A DNA stretch of 64,000 bases. It comes from Opeltia flavorubescens (taxonomy: Eukaryota; Ascomycota; Lecanoromycetes; Teloschistales; Teloschistaceae). Within the stretch, counting starts at the first letter, position 1. Each line of letters opens with the position of its first letter. Under the pieces are notes generated by a model. It saw only the letters and a list, made by a program, of their open reading frames with translations, was not told the origin of the DNA and did no database searches. Below, piece after piece: positions 1-11,319 of the stretch. The position numbers and the translations under genes are program-made. Location of the stretch: positions 520,969 through 584,968 of the forward strand of contig KE546966.1 of NCBI GenBank assembly GCA_000442125.1, given 5' to 3'.

Positions 1-1
1 G

Positions 2-2275
2 GCCCTATTTTCGGCATGGTTACCTCTTTCCACCGCCGTATTGGTCTCCGTCATAGAGTACCTTCCCTCACCACCTGTCGCCCAGGCTAATCGTCTACCG
101 GCGCTCATAGATGCCTCACCTGCCCCAGAGCACGTGAGTGAGAGCTTACGTAAAGCAGTCGTAGGATTTGAAGCACAACGAGAAGCCCCTACAGTCGCCT
201 ACGTTAGCAAGATGGTGGCTGTTCGTGCCAGTGATCTACCACAAAACAAGAGAAAGGTAGGCGAATCGATGACTGCCGACGAGGCGCTGGAGCTCGCAAG
301 GCAAAAGAGGGCAGAAATTGCCAAAGCAAGGAAAGCTGCTGGGGGCGAAAGCTTGAACGGTACGAGCGGTATTGGTGAAGCTCTCGATAATACGCGACTG
401 GATGATGAACAGGAACCGGAAATCGAAACGCCTGAGGATCCTGAACATCTCATCGGATTTGCTCGTCTTTACTCTGGAACGCTCTGTGTCGGTGATGAAA
501 TTTACGTACTGCCTCCTAAATTCTCACCGGCTAATCCACATGCTGCTCCTGAACCACGGAAAGTCAAAGTCACCGGGTTGTACTTGATGATGGGTCGTGG
601 CCTAGAATCTTTGACGTCCGTTCCGGCTGGTGTCGTTTTCGGCATTGCTGGCCTCGAGGGCTACATCCTCAAAACGGGAACTCTATGCAGTCAACTAGAA
701 GGTAGCGTCAACCTCGCCGGAGTCAGTATGGGAAATCAACCTATCGTCCGGGTCGCACTCGAGCCAACCAATCCGGGAGATCTGGATAAATTGATAAATG
801 GTATGCGCTTACTGGAGCAAAGCGACCCATGTGCTGTCTACGAAGTTCTCGATAGCGGCGAGCACGTCATCTTGACGGCTGGAGAATTGCACCTAGAGCG
901 GTGTCTGAAAGATCTCCGGGAGCGGTTTGCAAGATGCGAAATACAGGCCGGCGAGCCCATCGTACCGTATCGAGAAACCATTATAAACGCAGCGGAAATG
1001 TCTGCACCCAAGGATAAGAGCCTGCCGAGAGGAACTGTTGTGGCTTCCACTACATCGGAACGAGTCTCTATCCGCTTAAGAGTTAGACCTCTGCCGATCA
1101 CCGTGACCAAATTCGTAGAGAAGCACGTCAGTATCATCAGACACCTGTACGCGGCACAGAAAGCTCGGGAGAAAGACAGGCAAGAGGCAGAGAATGACTT
1201 GGAAGATCTTTCAGAACACGAAGATATGAGTGGTGATTCTCAAGGGATTGACTTGATATCTATCGCCGATTTCAAAACTAAGCTCCAAGACACTTTTGGA
1301 GAAGCCGCGTCTCAATCGGAAATCTGGTCAAATGTGGTCGACAAGATCGCAGCGTTTGGTCCACGAAGGATTGGGCCAAACGTGCTCATTGATACCACAG
1401 ACAGTTGCCAGAAATTGCAAGTAGACCCAGTGTATCCGCGATGGCGGTCATGGCTAAACTGTATAGTCTTGAGGAGCATCAGACCCAACGACCGGGGTCA
1501 GGGACATCGGACGATCCACATCAAGCAGATACTCTCACAGCAAAGGACTTTTCTGACAAGATCTCGTACGCCTTCCAGCTAGCAACTGCCCAGGGTCCTC
1601 TCTGCAGTGAGCCATGCGAAGGGGTAGCTGTCTTTCTCGAGGAAGTGAAACTCTCTACGAAGGGTGAAGACAAATCGTCGTCAAGGGATATGCTAGGCCG
1701 TCTGACAGGGGAGGTGATAAAGACCATCCGAGACTCGATACGGCAAGGGTTTCTCGATTGGAGCCCTCGACTGCTACTTGCAATGTATAGCTGCGAGATT
1801 CAGGCGTCAAGTAAGTGATAGCCTTTTCCGGCCCTCTTAATTCGGGTTGGGAAACGATGCAATGGTTTTGATCAGACTAATTGATTTGACAGCTGAGGTT
1901 CTTGGTCGTGTTTATGGTGTCATCACACGGCGCCGAGGCCGCATCGTCTCCGAAGCAATGAACGAAGGAACCCCTTTCTTTACCATCTTGTCAGTCCTCC
2001 CCGTCGCAGAGTCCTTTGGCTTCAGCGAAGAGATCCGTAAGCGTACGTCGGGCGCTGCATCTCCACAACTAGTATTCCAGGGTTTCGAGATGTTGGACGA
2101 AGATCCTTTCTGGGTTCCTTTCACCGAAGATGAACTGGAAGATTTGGGCGAGCTGGCAGATAAAGAAAACGTGGCGAAGAGGTACATGGATAAGGTTCGC
2201 GAGAGAAAAGGATTGCCAGTGAAGGGACGTAAGCTCGTAAGAGATGCGGAGAAGCAGAAGACGTTGAAACGGTAG
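2..2275 (+). CDS. EFL1: Ribosome assembly GTPase EFL1/Ria1, 3' part (partial)
   Basis: The C-terminal two thirds of the EF-2-like GTPase that, with Sdo1/SBDS, releases Tif6 (eIF6) from late pre-60S subunits in the cytoplasm. The frame is already open at the left edge, so the N-terminal G domain lies outside the window. Visible family blocks are the domain II segment [19 protein letters not shown], the domain III segment [15 protein letters not shown], the block [28 protein letters not shown], and the domain V end [18 protein letters not shown] followed by [13 protein letters not shown] clear intron lies at 1811-1892 (GTAAGT..ACAG). A second frame change between about 1421 and 1482 must be an intron, for example 1421-1473, with a CTAAAC branch-like site at 1454, but its ends are not certain. 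The stop is at 2275, about 90 bp from the convergent IMP1 stop. Identity is secure; only the second junction is uncertain. Confidence 0.93.
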
Positions 2276-2366
2276 AAGGTTAGCCAGGTGTGGCATCAAG
2301 TATGAACTTGTGGTACTGGTTCGCCTGCTATACCTGATCATGAAAGTTATCTGCCCCACTCAACTG

Positions 2367-3006
2367 TCAAAAGCCTGCTTCCGGTCTCTTCAAACTGTTA
2401 TCAAGCCACTGGAAACCATATCCTGGCCAATTTTTCGCAAGAACCTTTCCCTTGACGAGCCCCAACGGTATCGGTCCATACATCCTCGAGTCCCTTGACT
2501 CCGTGAGATTATCCCCAAGCACCCAACAGTGCCCCTCCGGTACCTATCATTCCGTCCGTCAGCATTGAATTACTCCAATTTTCTGCTTCACAGATATATA
2601 CCTGCAACATCGTCTCCCTTCCCCTCCCGCTGCCTCCATCATGCACATCTCTCATCACGAAATCCCCTGGCATACCCACCACCCGCTTCACTGCCGCTGC
2701 TTCCGGCACGCATGGATGTTTGAAATTGACCATATCGCCCACCTTAATTCCTCGCCCATGACGGTAGGAGCTGTTGACCCAGATAGAGTCGCCCTGAACG
2801 GCTAAGGTGGGCAACATGGAAGGGCCCCATGTTAAAGAGTTGGTGAAGAGGTATTCCGGCACTAAGTGCCATAGGCAGAACAAATTAAGACTGTAGTAGG
2901 CGGTGAGCCCAACATCCCGGAAGGTAGGTAGATTGCGGAAGAGGAGGATGCGCAGGTGGTGAGGTGGAGGAATGGGCATGGGATGTGGACTGCTGGGGGA
3001 TCGCAC
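2367..3006 (-). CDS. IMP1: Mitochondrial inner membrane protease subunit 1
   Basis: S26 (signal peptidase I) family serine protease of the mitochondrial inner membrane. It matures proteins sorted to the intermembrane space, working as a complex with Imp2. Two exons, 2602-3006 and 2367-2543, joined across a 58-nt intron (2544-2601), give 193 residues, which suits the family. The catalytic serine is in TWGPSMLPTL (about Ser63) and the general-base lysine in AVKRVVGMPGD (about Lys107). The second exon carries the conserved VPEGHCWVLGDN and SRDSRMYGPIPLGLVKG blocks. A hydrophobic stretch near residues 35-55 is the likely membrane anchor. The start codon is only 41 bp from the start of the divergent IF3 gene. 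A later methionine at residue 10 is also possible as start. Confidence 0.93.
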
Positions 3007-3047
3007 TCCGAAGGTTGTCGGCTTGAAGGTGCTTAGTAATCTCCTTT

Positions 3048-3986
3048 ATGTCAACCTCGTTTCAAAACTTAGAGACTGCATCAATAACTTCTATGAAGGT
3101 CTTCGCGCATTCGTCCTGCCTCCCTAGCACCGCTGAAGCTTTACAGAGGGTTTTCCTGCCCTCTTTGCCCCTTGTGCTGAAGACTATACCTTCGCGCAAT
3201 GTTCCTAGACACCGACTTCCTATTGTACCCCGTCGCCATGCACCCTTTCTAGCGCCTGTCCAACAACAAAGACCTACAAAGCCTCAAGATGCTGGACGCC
3301 CCCGCGATGAAGCGATCGGATCCCAACAAACGCAGATCCAGGTCGCCAATCCCGACGGCTTGCTCCAACCACCTAGTAGTTTACGAGAAACCTTAGCGTC
3401 CATTGACCGCCAGTTGAATTTCCTCGTACATGTCGGCGACAAAGTACATCCACGGTACGTCAACGAGCCTGAGCCCGAAGAAGGCCAGCCAGACACACGG
3501 CCAAAGATTCCAGTATGCAGAGTCATACCGAAAGCCGACTACCGTCTAGCCGAAGCCTCTAAACATAAGCCGAAAAAGGATGTTGCAGCGTCGTCTAAGG
3601 AGCTTGAAGTGCATTGGAGCATGGCACCAAATGATCTGAACCATCGATTGGACAGACTGAAGGAGTTCCTTGAACAGGGACGGAGAGTGGAAATTATTTT
3701 TGGGAAGAAGAGAAAGGGGTGGAAGGGTAGGAAGGATGGCTCGGAGGAAGGTGCGAAGCATGTCCTGAAGCAGATAAGGGATACTGTTGCGGAGGTTGAA
3801 GGGGCGAGGGAATGGAAAGAAATGGATGGTCAGCTAATGGGAAGTTTAACCATGTTCTTTGAGGCGAAGAAGGAGAGAATGGGGACGGAGGTGAAGAAGA
3901 AGTATCAGGGAGAATATAAAGTCAAGAAGAAATTCCAGGCGGCTCATGAGGAGAAGCTGGCCGGTTTCTCCCCAGCAGCTAGGTGA
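3048..3986 (+). CDS. AIM23: Mitochondrial translation initiation factor IF-3 (Aim23-like)
   Basis: Single-exon protein of 312 residues resembling fungal mitochondrial IF3, which keeps the small mitoribosomal subunit free and helps choose the start codon. An N-terminal region rich in Ser, Leu, Pro and Arg looks like a mitochondrial presequence. A linker then leads to an IF3-type C-terminal domain containing LEVHWSMAPNDLNHRLDRLKEFLEQG and VEIIFGKKRKG. The C terminus is very basic (EVKKKYQGEYKVKKKF), as expected for rRNA binding. A second in-frame ATG at 3093 gives a cleaner presequence (MKVFAHSSCLPS) and may be the true start. The gene is divergent from IMP1 with hardly any DNA between them. 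The family is recognised from the C-terminal block; the N-terminal IF3 domain is poorly conserved. Confidence 0.82.
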   Translation: MSTSFQNLETASITSMKVFAHSSCLPSTAEALQRVFLPSLPLVLKTIPSRNVPRHRLPIVPRRHAPFLAPVQQQRPTKPQDAGRPRDEAIGSQQTQIQVANPDGLLQPPSSLRETLASIDRQLNFLVHVGDKVHPRYVNEPEPEEGQPDTRPKIPVCRVIPKADYRLAEASKHKPKKDVAASSKELEVHWSMAPNDLNHRLDRLKEFLEQGRRVEIIFGKKRKGWKGRKDGSEEGAKHVLKQIRDTVAEVEGAREWKEMDGQLMGSLTMFFEAKKERMGTEVKKKYQGEYKVKKKFQAAHEEKLAGFSPAAR

Positions 3987-4247
3987 AACCATTCAGAAAA
4001 TGTAGCATCACATTGCATAATAGGCTTGGAAGATATAATCACTATCTCATCCCAATTCTGAATAAATACTCATATTTCGCTTCCGATAAAACCCCTGATA
4101 TCATCTCGACTCGTCGGGGATCTCCGCTGACTAAGCATCCATATCAAGAAATTTGAGAATCGCTACCCTAACTTCGACTTCAACTATTTCTCGCCGCTCC
4201 CACTCCCCCTATCGTGTGGCCAAGGGGACGTGTACTCGGTCTGGAAA

Positions 4248-5833
4248 ATGGCGTCTGCGACAAGGGCATTCGTTCCTCTACTCCGAACAGCGCGGATTGC
4301 TGTCCGACCACAGAGGGGCGTTAATCCTGTCCACCAAGTATTTGGCCGAGATGTAAACCAATATCGAGGACTTGCCACAGCCTTTGAGCGGAACAAGCCT
4401 CATGTCAATATTGGTATATGCCGTCCAAATTTGACTCATTGAAGACCCGAGACTTACATATTCCAGGTACAATCGGTCATGTCGATCATGGCAAGGTGAT
4501 CCATCCACAAAATTCATTCTGACTTGATCCCTTTGCACTAACCTCTGGGTTCAGACCACATTAACAGCCGCAATTACCAAACGCCAGGCAGAGAAGGGCT
4601 TTGCCAACTTCATGGAATATGGCGCCATTGACAAAGCCCCCGAAGAGCGAAAACGTGGTATCACGATCTCTTCAGCACACATCGAGTACTCGACCGACGC
4701 TCGGCATTACGCGCATGTAGACTGCCCCGGTCATGCGGATTACATCAAGAACATGATCACAGGAGCAGCGAGCATGGACGGGGCAATTATTGTGGTTGCC
4801 GCATCAGATGGACAAATGTAGGCTGCTGGGCCTGGGATAATCGCCCTTCCACGTACCACCCATGCTAACCCGTCATTACTACAGGCCTCAAACTCGTGAA
4901 CATCTCCTCCTCGCACGTCAAGTCGGCGTCCAGAGACTTGTTGTCTTCGTCAACAAAGTCGACGCTGTCGAAGATAAGGAAATGTTGGAGCTTGTCGAGA
5001 TGGAGATGCGAGAAACCCTTACCACCTACGGCTTCGATGGCGATGAAACCCCTATCGTTCTCGGCTCCGCCCTTTGCGCCCTAGATAACCGCGAGCCGGA
5101 GATTGGGGTCAATAAAATCGACGAATTACTCAACGCTGTAGATACCTGGATCCCGACTCCTCAGCGAGACACCGACAAACCGTTCCTTATGTCTGTCGAA
5201 GATGTCTTTTCCATCCCCGGCCGTGGTACAGTTGCCAGTGGTCGAGTAGAACGTGGGACATTGAAAAAAGATAGCGAAGTAGAATTGGTGGGGAAAATTG
5301 GCGCCACACCTATCAAGACCAAGGTTACAGATATCGAGACTTTCAAGAAATCATGCGATGAGTCCCGCGCGGGCGATAACTCCGGTCTATTGCTACGCGG
5401 CGTAAAGCGAGAAGACCTTAGGCGTGGAATGGTAGTTGCGAAACCAGGGACTGCGAAAGCCCATCAAAAATTCCTCTGCTCAATGTACGTATTGTCAAAG
5501 GAGGAAGGTGGCAGACATACCGGATTCGGCGACAACTACCGGCCGCAGCTTTTCTTGAGGACAGCCGGTAAGTCATTGTCCAAACTTTCCGCTATCCCAT
5601 GTTGGGGAGGTGCCATGCTCTGACACTGACACTTTGACACAGACGAGCCTTGCGGTCTCCACTGGCCCGACGGCACCGAGGATCGAGATTCCAAAATGGT
5701 CATGCCGGGCGACAATGTCGAGTTGAAATGCGAGCTCCTCCACCCCCTAGCAGTTGATCAGGGTCAGAGATTCACCATCCGCGAGGGTGGAAGGACTGTC
5801 GGCACAGCAATAATTACACAGATACTAGAGTGA
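4248..5833 (+). CDS. TUF1: Mitochondrial elongation factor Tu
   Basis: GTPase that delivers aminoacyl-tRNA to the mitochondrial ribosome. Five exons (4248-4413, 4467-4495, 4555-4817, 4885-5567, 5643-5833) join in frame to 443 residues, the normal size. The G1 motif GHVDHGKTT is at about residues 59-67. Also present are the switch I region [12 protein letters not shown]3 DCPGHADY and G4 NKVD. Domains 2 and 3 follow ([36 protein letters not shown]). The first about 50 residues are rich in Arg and Ala without acidic residues, a typical presequence. Exon 2 is only 29 nt and encodes the P-loop. An in-frame GTG at 4230 precedes the chosen ATG. It is third in a run of mitochondrial genes. Confidence 0.97.
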
Positions 5834-6472
5834 TTCAATCCATAGTGCTATCAACAGAAGAGATGGCGTATCACCGGCCGCGTAAGATTACAGGCAAATG
5901 CAGCATCGGAAGAAGTGTATATATTAATGCATTGGAATGGCGAATGGGCCGAAAGAAATACTGCACAGCGAGCATGGAAGGCTGGAAGGTGAGCTTTTCC
6001 GCCATCAGGGGTGTATGTTCTTCGAGCCAGTCAATACTCTGTACTTTATTTGGCTTGTACATTCGATCTTCCAAGAGAGAATAGAATCTCCACTTCTGAA
6101 GGCTACTTGCATATGCATGTACTGTACCATCTGTTATTATTAAAGATGACCACTTCCTTCTACGTGCATTGAGTTTTCATGCCGAGTTTTGCCGGTGAAC
6201 TAAGTACGCTCCCAAGGGCTTCGTTCATGATGACTCTGTTTGCCCTTGTGTCAAGCGAGTGTCCTTGTGGTACAGGGGGCGAGATTGCTGAATCATGCCC
6301 TATAGGTATGTTGAGTTGTCATGGTCCATTCACGGTTGTAATTAGGCAGCCCTACCTACTTACGCCATCCCTTGGACTGCACATCGCTGGGTCGTCAAGT
6401 CTTACTCACCTTCAAGACCCCTAGTATAATATACCCCTACGATGCAGATTCTAAAGCAAATAGAAAACACCT
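5834..6472. other. Intergenic, EF-Tu to 711-residue gene
   Basis: Convergent 3' flanks of TUF1 and the 711-residue gene. Short reading frames here have no recognisable domains and no coding character. I see no RNA gene or repeat. Confidence 0.5.
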
Positions 6473-8608
6473 CTAAAGCACAAGACCAACCGGATGGTCC
6501 TGATAACAGCTTTTCGCAAACCGTACAGCGCACTCGACGCAACATTCGCGACTCCTCACACACACGCTATGCCCCACCCCGGTCTCGGCTTTCCATCGAT
6601 ACAACATAAGAGCGATCAAGATCCAGCGTGCGGAATGATCTCCAGCAACAGAGCCAGCGAACACCGAGTCTTGCGGAACACCGTCGAAAAGCGGAGATCG
6701 CCAGCCCTCGAATACCCAGACGCCTTCTGGCAAGATTGTGGATTGACCGAGTGAAACTGGATGTTCGCAGTTTGGGGTGTGATGCACGGCCCAAGATGCT
6801 TCTTGCATGGATCGAGGGCCACACGTGATGCTGTAAGGTACTCCTGTTTTATATACATCATCCGAAGCTCTGCAAGTAAAGATGTGAGTTACTTCAAAGG
6901 CGTCGTCGTTAATACCGGTGAAATGCCTCGTCTCATCGGAACGCGTCCAGCTGCTCAGGGTATATTGCTGTCCGGGTCCGGATGTATGACACTTCTCGGG
7001 TTCCTGACCGACGGTCCAATTTGATAGCATTTCCTTCTTCAGGGACGGCGAGCCGTCGAGGACATAATGTTTTCTTTCGGCTCCCCTAGCAGGGACACCG
7101 CGGACAAAGGTGATCTCTGGTTTGGCATCACTCGGATCATAACAGGTCAGGGAGCCGAGGCACAGACTCCAGCCCCAGGCGCTGACCGCAGCGACCTTGC
7201 TTGCCTCGGAAAAGTCCTGTCGAGAGTTGCTGTGCTTGTGCGATGGGCCCTGGAGCAATAACGCAAGCATGGTAAAGCTGAGTCGAGCTGTCAGCGTCCC
7301 GACAATGGTACTATGGTCCTCCAAATCGTCCAGGGAAAGTGAGAGATCTTCGTCGAAGCCTTCAGCCATGCACAGAGCGAGCACAACATTAGCTAGGCTT
7401 TGCAGAAGCTTGATATTATGGAAGTGCTCCTCTCCAAAATTTTTGCTAATGTCTTCGGCTTTTGGGACTGCTTCCAGGAGGTTGTCGGTCAGCATATCCT
7501 CATTTGAAGCGAACAATAATCTTGCCATTGACAATATCCGTTCTCTTGATGGGAAGCAACTCAACCCGCTCGGTCCTTGAATTATTTTCTTTCTACTCAC
7601 TGCTTGTTCATGTACCAAGCATCGTGTAATTATGCGGGAAACCATATCCCTCTCCCTGTTACGGTCGTCCTCTCGAAGACGTAATGCTCTAGTGCCGTAA
7701 TCTCTAATGGGATGTCGGCGGACTGGCGTTAATATGGGATTCTCTGGGTGATCAACGAGCTGGAAGAAGGGGTCGTTAGTTTCGTTGAGCAACGCGACCA
7801 CTGGTCGACCAGTCGTGTCACCATCGATATAAACAGTCACAGGACCGCTCCCAAAAAGGTGCGACTTTTCGTCGATATCCACCTTCACGCTGAGTCCAAG
7901 GATATGATGAGCCCATACAACGATCGTGGGGATCCCGGTTGAGCTTCCTATCTGCAAGCGGGTGTGTTCAGGCAGATGTTGTATCGCGGTGAATGAGTCC
8001 AATAGAGCCTGGAGTATTATTTGGGGAATAGTTCTGATCGTGTATAAAGCACCATCAGTCCAGGCAATACTTGGGTACAGTCTCTTTTCCACGGCTGATA
8101 TTATCAACTCCCACATAAAGCCGCATGTCTGCTCGCGGACAGCCCTCAAAACACCTTTCAAAGCGTCATATCGAGGCGGATTGACATATTCTGCAGAACC
8201 TTGGGTCCTTCGTTCAAAAGATCTCGTCAGTCCAGATGTCAGGCTCTTCAATTCATGCGTGTAAGTCAACAAGCTCAATTGCACAACCATAGCGAAATAC
8301 GCAGGCTCATTGAGACTTCTCCTAACAGTTGGACCAGCGCCGCCTTCAATGACAAGCTCGGCGATGCCAGTTATTTGGTGAACTACCGAGTGCTTGACGG
8401 CCGTACGGAAGGTCGACTCGAAGAGAGGCTCCACCCTGTTCCTTCCAAATACCTCGGCGAGGTCTTGCTCTGTAATGAAGTCGGATCCCGAAGCTTGGAT
8501 CTCGCGAAGTAGTCGAACCAAGCCATGACCAGCTGCATTGACAAGCGATCCAAATGGTACGAGCTTTGTTAATTCAAGCGAAAGAGAGAATTGACTGCCC
8601 AATGGCAT
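6473..8608 (-). CDS. Large fungal protein of unknown function (711 aa)
   Basis: An uninterrupted frame of 711 residues, too long to be chance. I do not recognise a named domain. It opens with a hydrophobic/helical stretch (LVPFGSLVNAAGHGLVRLLREI) and contains a block GSSTGIPTIVVWAHHILGLSV near residue 235, of a type I recall in uncharacterised proteins of filamentous fungi. A predicted beta-rich segment follows (HLFGSGPVTVYIDGD). There is a Cys-rich tail with several CxxC-like pairs, after a hydrophobic stretch (ARWILIALMLYRW) near residue 665. No convincing signal peptide. The gene is intronless while most neighbours are split, and its long flanks make an operon-like or pathway link unlikely. 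Function is unknown. Confidence 0.75.
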   Translation of the reverse strand: MPLGSQFSLSLELTKLVPFGSLVNAAGHGLVRLLREIQASGSDFITEQDLAEVFGRNRVEPLFESTFRTAVKHSVVHQITGIAELVIEGGAGPTVRRSLNEPAYFAMVVQLSLLTYTHELKSLTSGLTRSFERRTQGSAEYVNPPRYDALKGVLRAVREQTCGFMWELIISAVEKRLYPSIAWTDGALYTIRTIPQIILQALLDSFTAIQHLPEHTRLQIGSSTGIPTIVVWAHHILGLSVKVDIDEKSHLFGSGPVTVYIDGDTTGRPVVALLNETNDPFFQLVDHPENPILTPVRRHPIRDYGTRALRLREDDRNRERDMVSRIITRCLVHEQAVSRKKIIQGPSGLSCFPSRERILSMARLLFASNEDMLTDNLLEAVPKAEDISKNFGEEHFHNIKLLQSLANVVLALCMAEGFDEDLSLSLDDLEDHSTIVGTLTARLSFTMLALLLQGPSHKHSNSRQDFSEASKVAAVSAWGWSLCLGSLTCYDPSDAKPEITFVRGVPARGAERKHYVLDGSPSLKKEMLSNWTVGQEPEKCHTSGPGQQYTLSSWTRSDETRHFTGINDDAFEVTHIFTCRASDDVYKTGVPYSITCGPRSMQEASWAVHHTPNCEHPVSLGQSTILPEGVWVFEGWRSPLFDGVPQDSVFAGSVAGDHSARWILIALMLYRWKAETGVGHSVCVRSRECCVECAVRFAKSCYQDHPVGLVL

Positions 8609-9173
8609 GACTGCAAGCCCGGGCGAAACTCAGCGTTCAACATGCTGACTTTGCCACAAAGCAAACAAAAAAGAATTGCATAATAAGCACAAAATTGAAG
8701 GCGAATTGAGGAGTAGGTCTTGGAAAAGAAGGTTATGAAGCGCGATGTTTTAGGTGTCAGTGGCATGTGGGATTTGCCCACCCACCCTAAAGCAGTGGGG
8801 TGAGTTAGGGGGGAGGTACAATTGGACGAGAATGTCAAGGATAGATGCAGCGTCGATCCACCCAGACTCGTAGTGAAATACGGCGTAGCGATGCTATATT
8901 TTCCGAATGCAGAAGGTTGACGGCGTCAAGAAAGCAATCAGACAAACAAGAACTTTTGGAGAATGGGCGGGTACGTTGGAAATTTCCGTGGATGCGTTTC
9001 AATTGCAGGAGCAGCATCAAGCGGGAAAACAGCTAAGTAGTGGGATTTCAAGCTTGAACGTGCATCATGCACAAATCTATGCGAAAGACTACTCATGAGG
9101 TTTGCATTCAAAGTCATACTAAGAACCACTTACGAATGAAGCTGGGGCGAGAATCAAGCACCCAGCCGGAATC
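8609..9173. other. Intergenic, upstream of the 711-aa gene and 3' of the vWA gene
   Basis: Holds the presumed promoter of the 711-residue gene and the 3' flank of the vWA gene. Small frames here are on both strands and mutually overlapping, with no family resemblance. No repeat or RNA gene seen. Confidence 0.45.
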
Positions 9174-11319
9174 CTACCGTCCATAATATCTCGGAGGCGG
9201 AGGTGCGTTGTAATTCGATTGCTGATTATTACCATATCCATGGGGAGGGGGTTGCTGGCCCCAATTTTGCTGTGGAGGAGGCTGCCCATAACCTGGCTGA
9301 GGTGACTGTCCGTATCCTTGTTGCCCATAACTTTGAGATCCATAGCCTTGCTGAGATGGTGGTGGACCGTATCCTTGCTGTGGAGGCTGGCCGTACTGCC
9401 CCTGTTGGGGAGCGTACGGTTGTTGAGCGTAGGCATTGGAGCCTGGATAAGATCCTGGCGCTGGGGCTCCATAGCCAGGACCTCCAGAGCCTTGGGAGGC
9501 CGACTCGTCTTTGCTATCGTAAGAAGAATCGATCGAACCTAGAAGTATTTTGACTCGCTGAACTTCGTCAGTCTCGTCTGGCAGCACGGGTGGAACTACA
9601 GACCCAAAGCTCTTTGGTCATGATCACATTTGCTTTGCTGCGCATCTCCATTGATTCATTCTCATAGTCTATGATCGTGTCAGCAAGCCGGAACAGTCAA
9701 TCTGAGGATACAATATATACTTGAAGTGCAATCGATGAGTTTTCCAACCTGCGGGTCACTGTCTAGCTTGGCTAAGAATTCTCTCGCTGTCTGATCATTG
9801 CCCACTTGTGCAAACTGGAATGAGATAGCTCCAGGTCCGTACTGGGGCATCCTGGAGAGCTCGCTCGACGCATAACGTATTACCTCGTTGACAACAGTGG
9901 CGGGTTCCCCAGTTGGCTGTCCATCCGTGATGGTTATCACGAGCACTGGTTTCTGAAGCTCCCGTGATCGGGCCGGACCCAAGACCAGAGGATCGATCAC
10001 TTTGTTCCTCAGCTCAGTACCTAATGGCGTGATGCCATTGAATTGAGCTTTGCTAATGATATGTTCTACCATCTGCTCATTCTGGATGCGATCTAACCGT
10101 CGCATGTCAATGCCGTCCATGGCAGGGTTCGATGGCCAATCGTTCATAAATCGTATAGAAATGCCATCATCATCAAACAGCGTAGCGGTATAGACAATAC
10201 TCGTAATAATTTCCTTCAGCTCACGCACGCGAGTACCACCCTCATCGAAGACCATAGAGCCGCTGTTATCTATGCCTCTGAGTATCCGAGTTTTCGAAGC
10301 AAAGTGATTTCTTACCAATATATAGGATGATATCGAACAGTGCGAGCTTTACAAGGTCTTGACCCATTTCGCGGGTAACACCCATTCTTGCACAAAGCTG
10401 GTCAATTTGACTTGAAGCACGCTGTGCATACTTATCAAGATTCGGATGATTCGGTGGTATCATAGCCTGCAATGACTTTTGCTGGACAGTGTTCTGCAAA
10501 AGCTGCTTGTATGCAGCGATTTGCTGGTTGCTTGCTGGAGGAGGGGGAGCTCCGTATTGCTGGCCATACTGTCCACTCCCTTGTGGTGGTTGAGGTGGGT
10601 ACTGCCCGCCACTTTGTTGTGATGGATACTGTCCGCTCTGTTGGGATGGATAATATCCGCCTTGGTTTGGAGGAGGATATTGTCCTTGCGGGGCCTATTG
10701 TTATCGCTGTGAGCTCGTGGGCATCCAAGCCTGTGATACTTAATTCAGAGATTAAGGAAATGCAAACGGCATAAGACCACTATGAAATGATTTTGATGGC
10801 TGAGCGAGCTCGCAGGGGAAGTATTGCTGCCCGTATGAACCATTCATCGATCTACTGGACATTGGATCCAGCGGCAAACTGATCGGGACTTGCCCCTGAC
10901 TTGGGTCTTCAATTATCTCCGTTCAAAGCTCGATGATTAAAAGCAAGGATATTATGAAAAAGCACAATGTCTGAACTAAAGCGCAGGGCGGAAACAGCTT
11001 GGAGCGAAGGTGCACTCACTGAGCTGCCACCAGGATAAGCCTGGTACTGTGCTTGACCAGGCTGGATAATTATATCAATTGAGTTCAAACGAAATGGAAA
11101 ACATGTCCGGAACTGTAGGAGCTTACGTAGGCTCCAGACATTTGCCCAGCTTGCAATTGAGGAGGATGGCCAGTCTGCTGCTGTCCTGGCGGAGGGCCGT
11201 AGCCACCTGGAGGTTGACTGGCTGCAATCTTCGAAGCAAACTGAAGGGGACCTCAAGTGAGTCTAGACGGACAAAGGCAAACCAACTAGTATTTAAACAA
11301 CACTCACACCCATCATGGC
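9174..11319 (-). CDS. vWA-domain protein with Q/G/Y/P-rich flanks
   Basis: Spliced gene with a von Willebrand factor A domain between two low-complexity regions. Confident exons are 10316-10694, 9721-10269, 9604-9668 and 9174-9557, joined through 46-52-nt introns; the phases agree. Short 5' exons (11311-11319, 11127-11240, 11020-11061) fit in frame, but the link from 11020 to 10694 is unresolved. The metal-ion-dependent adhesion site is intact: DNSGSM, a Thr in [10 protein letters not shown], and Asp in [12 protein letters not shown]. The domain ends with [16 protein letters not shown]. The N-terminal flank has [17 protein letters not shown]-type repeats; the C-terminal flank has [12 protein letters not shown]-type repeats ending RYYGR. 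These are prion-like, condensate-prone compositions. The cellular role is unknown; vWA domains usually mediate protein-protein contacts. It is probably cytoplasmic, since no signal peptide is seen. Confidence 0.8.
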
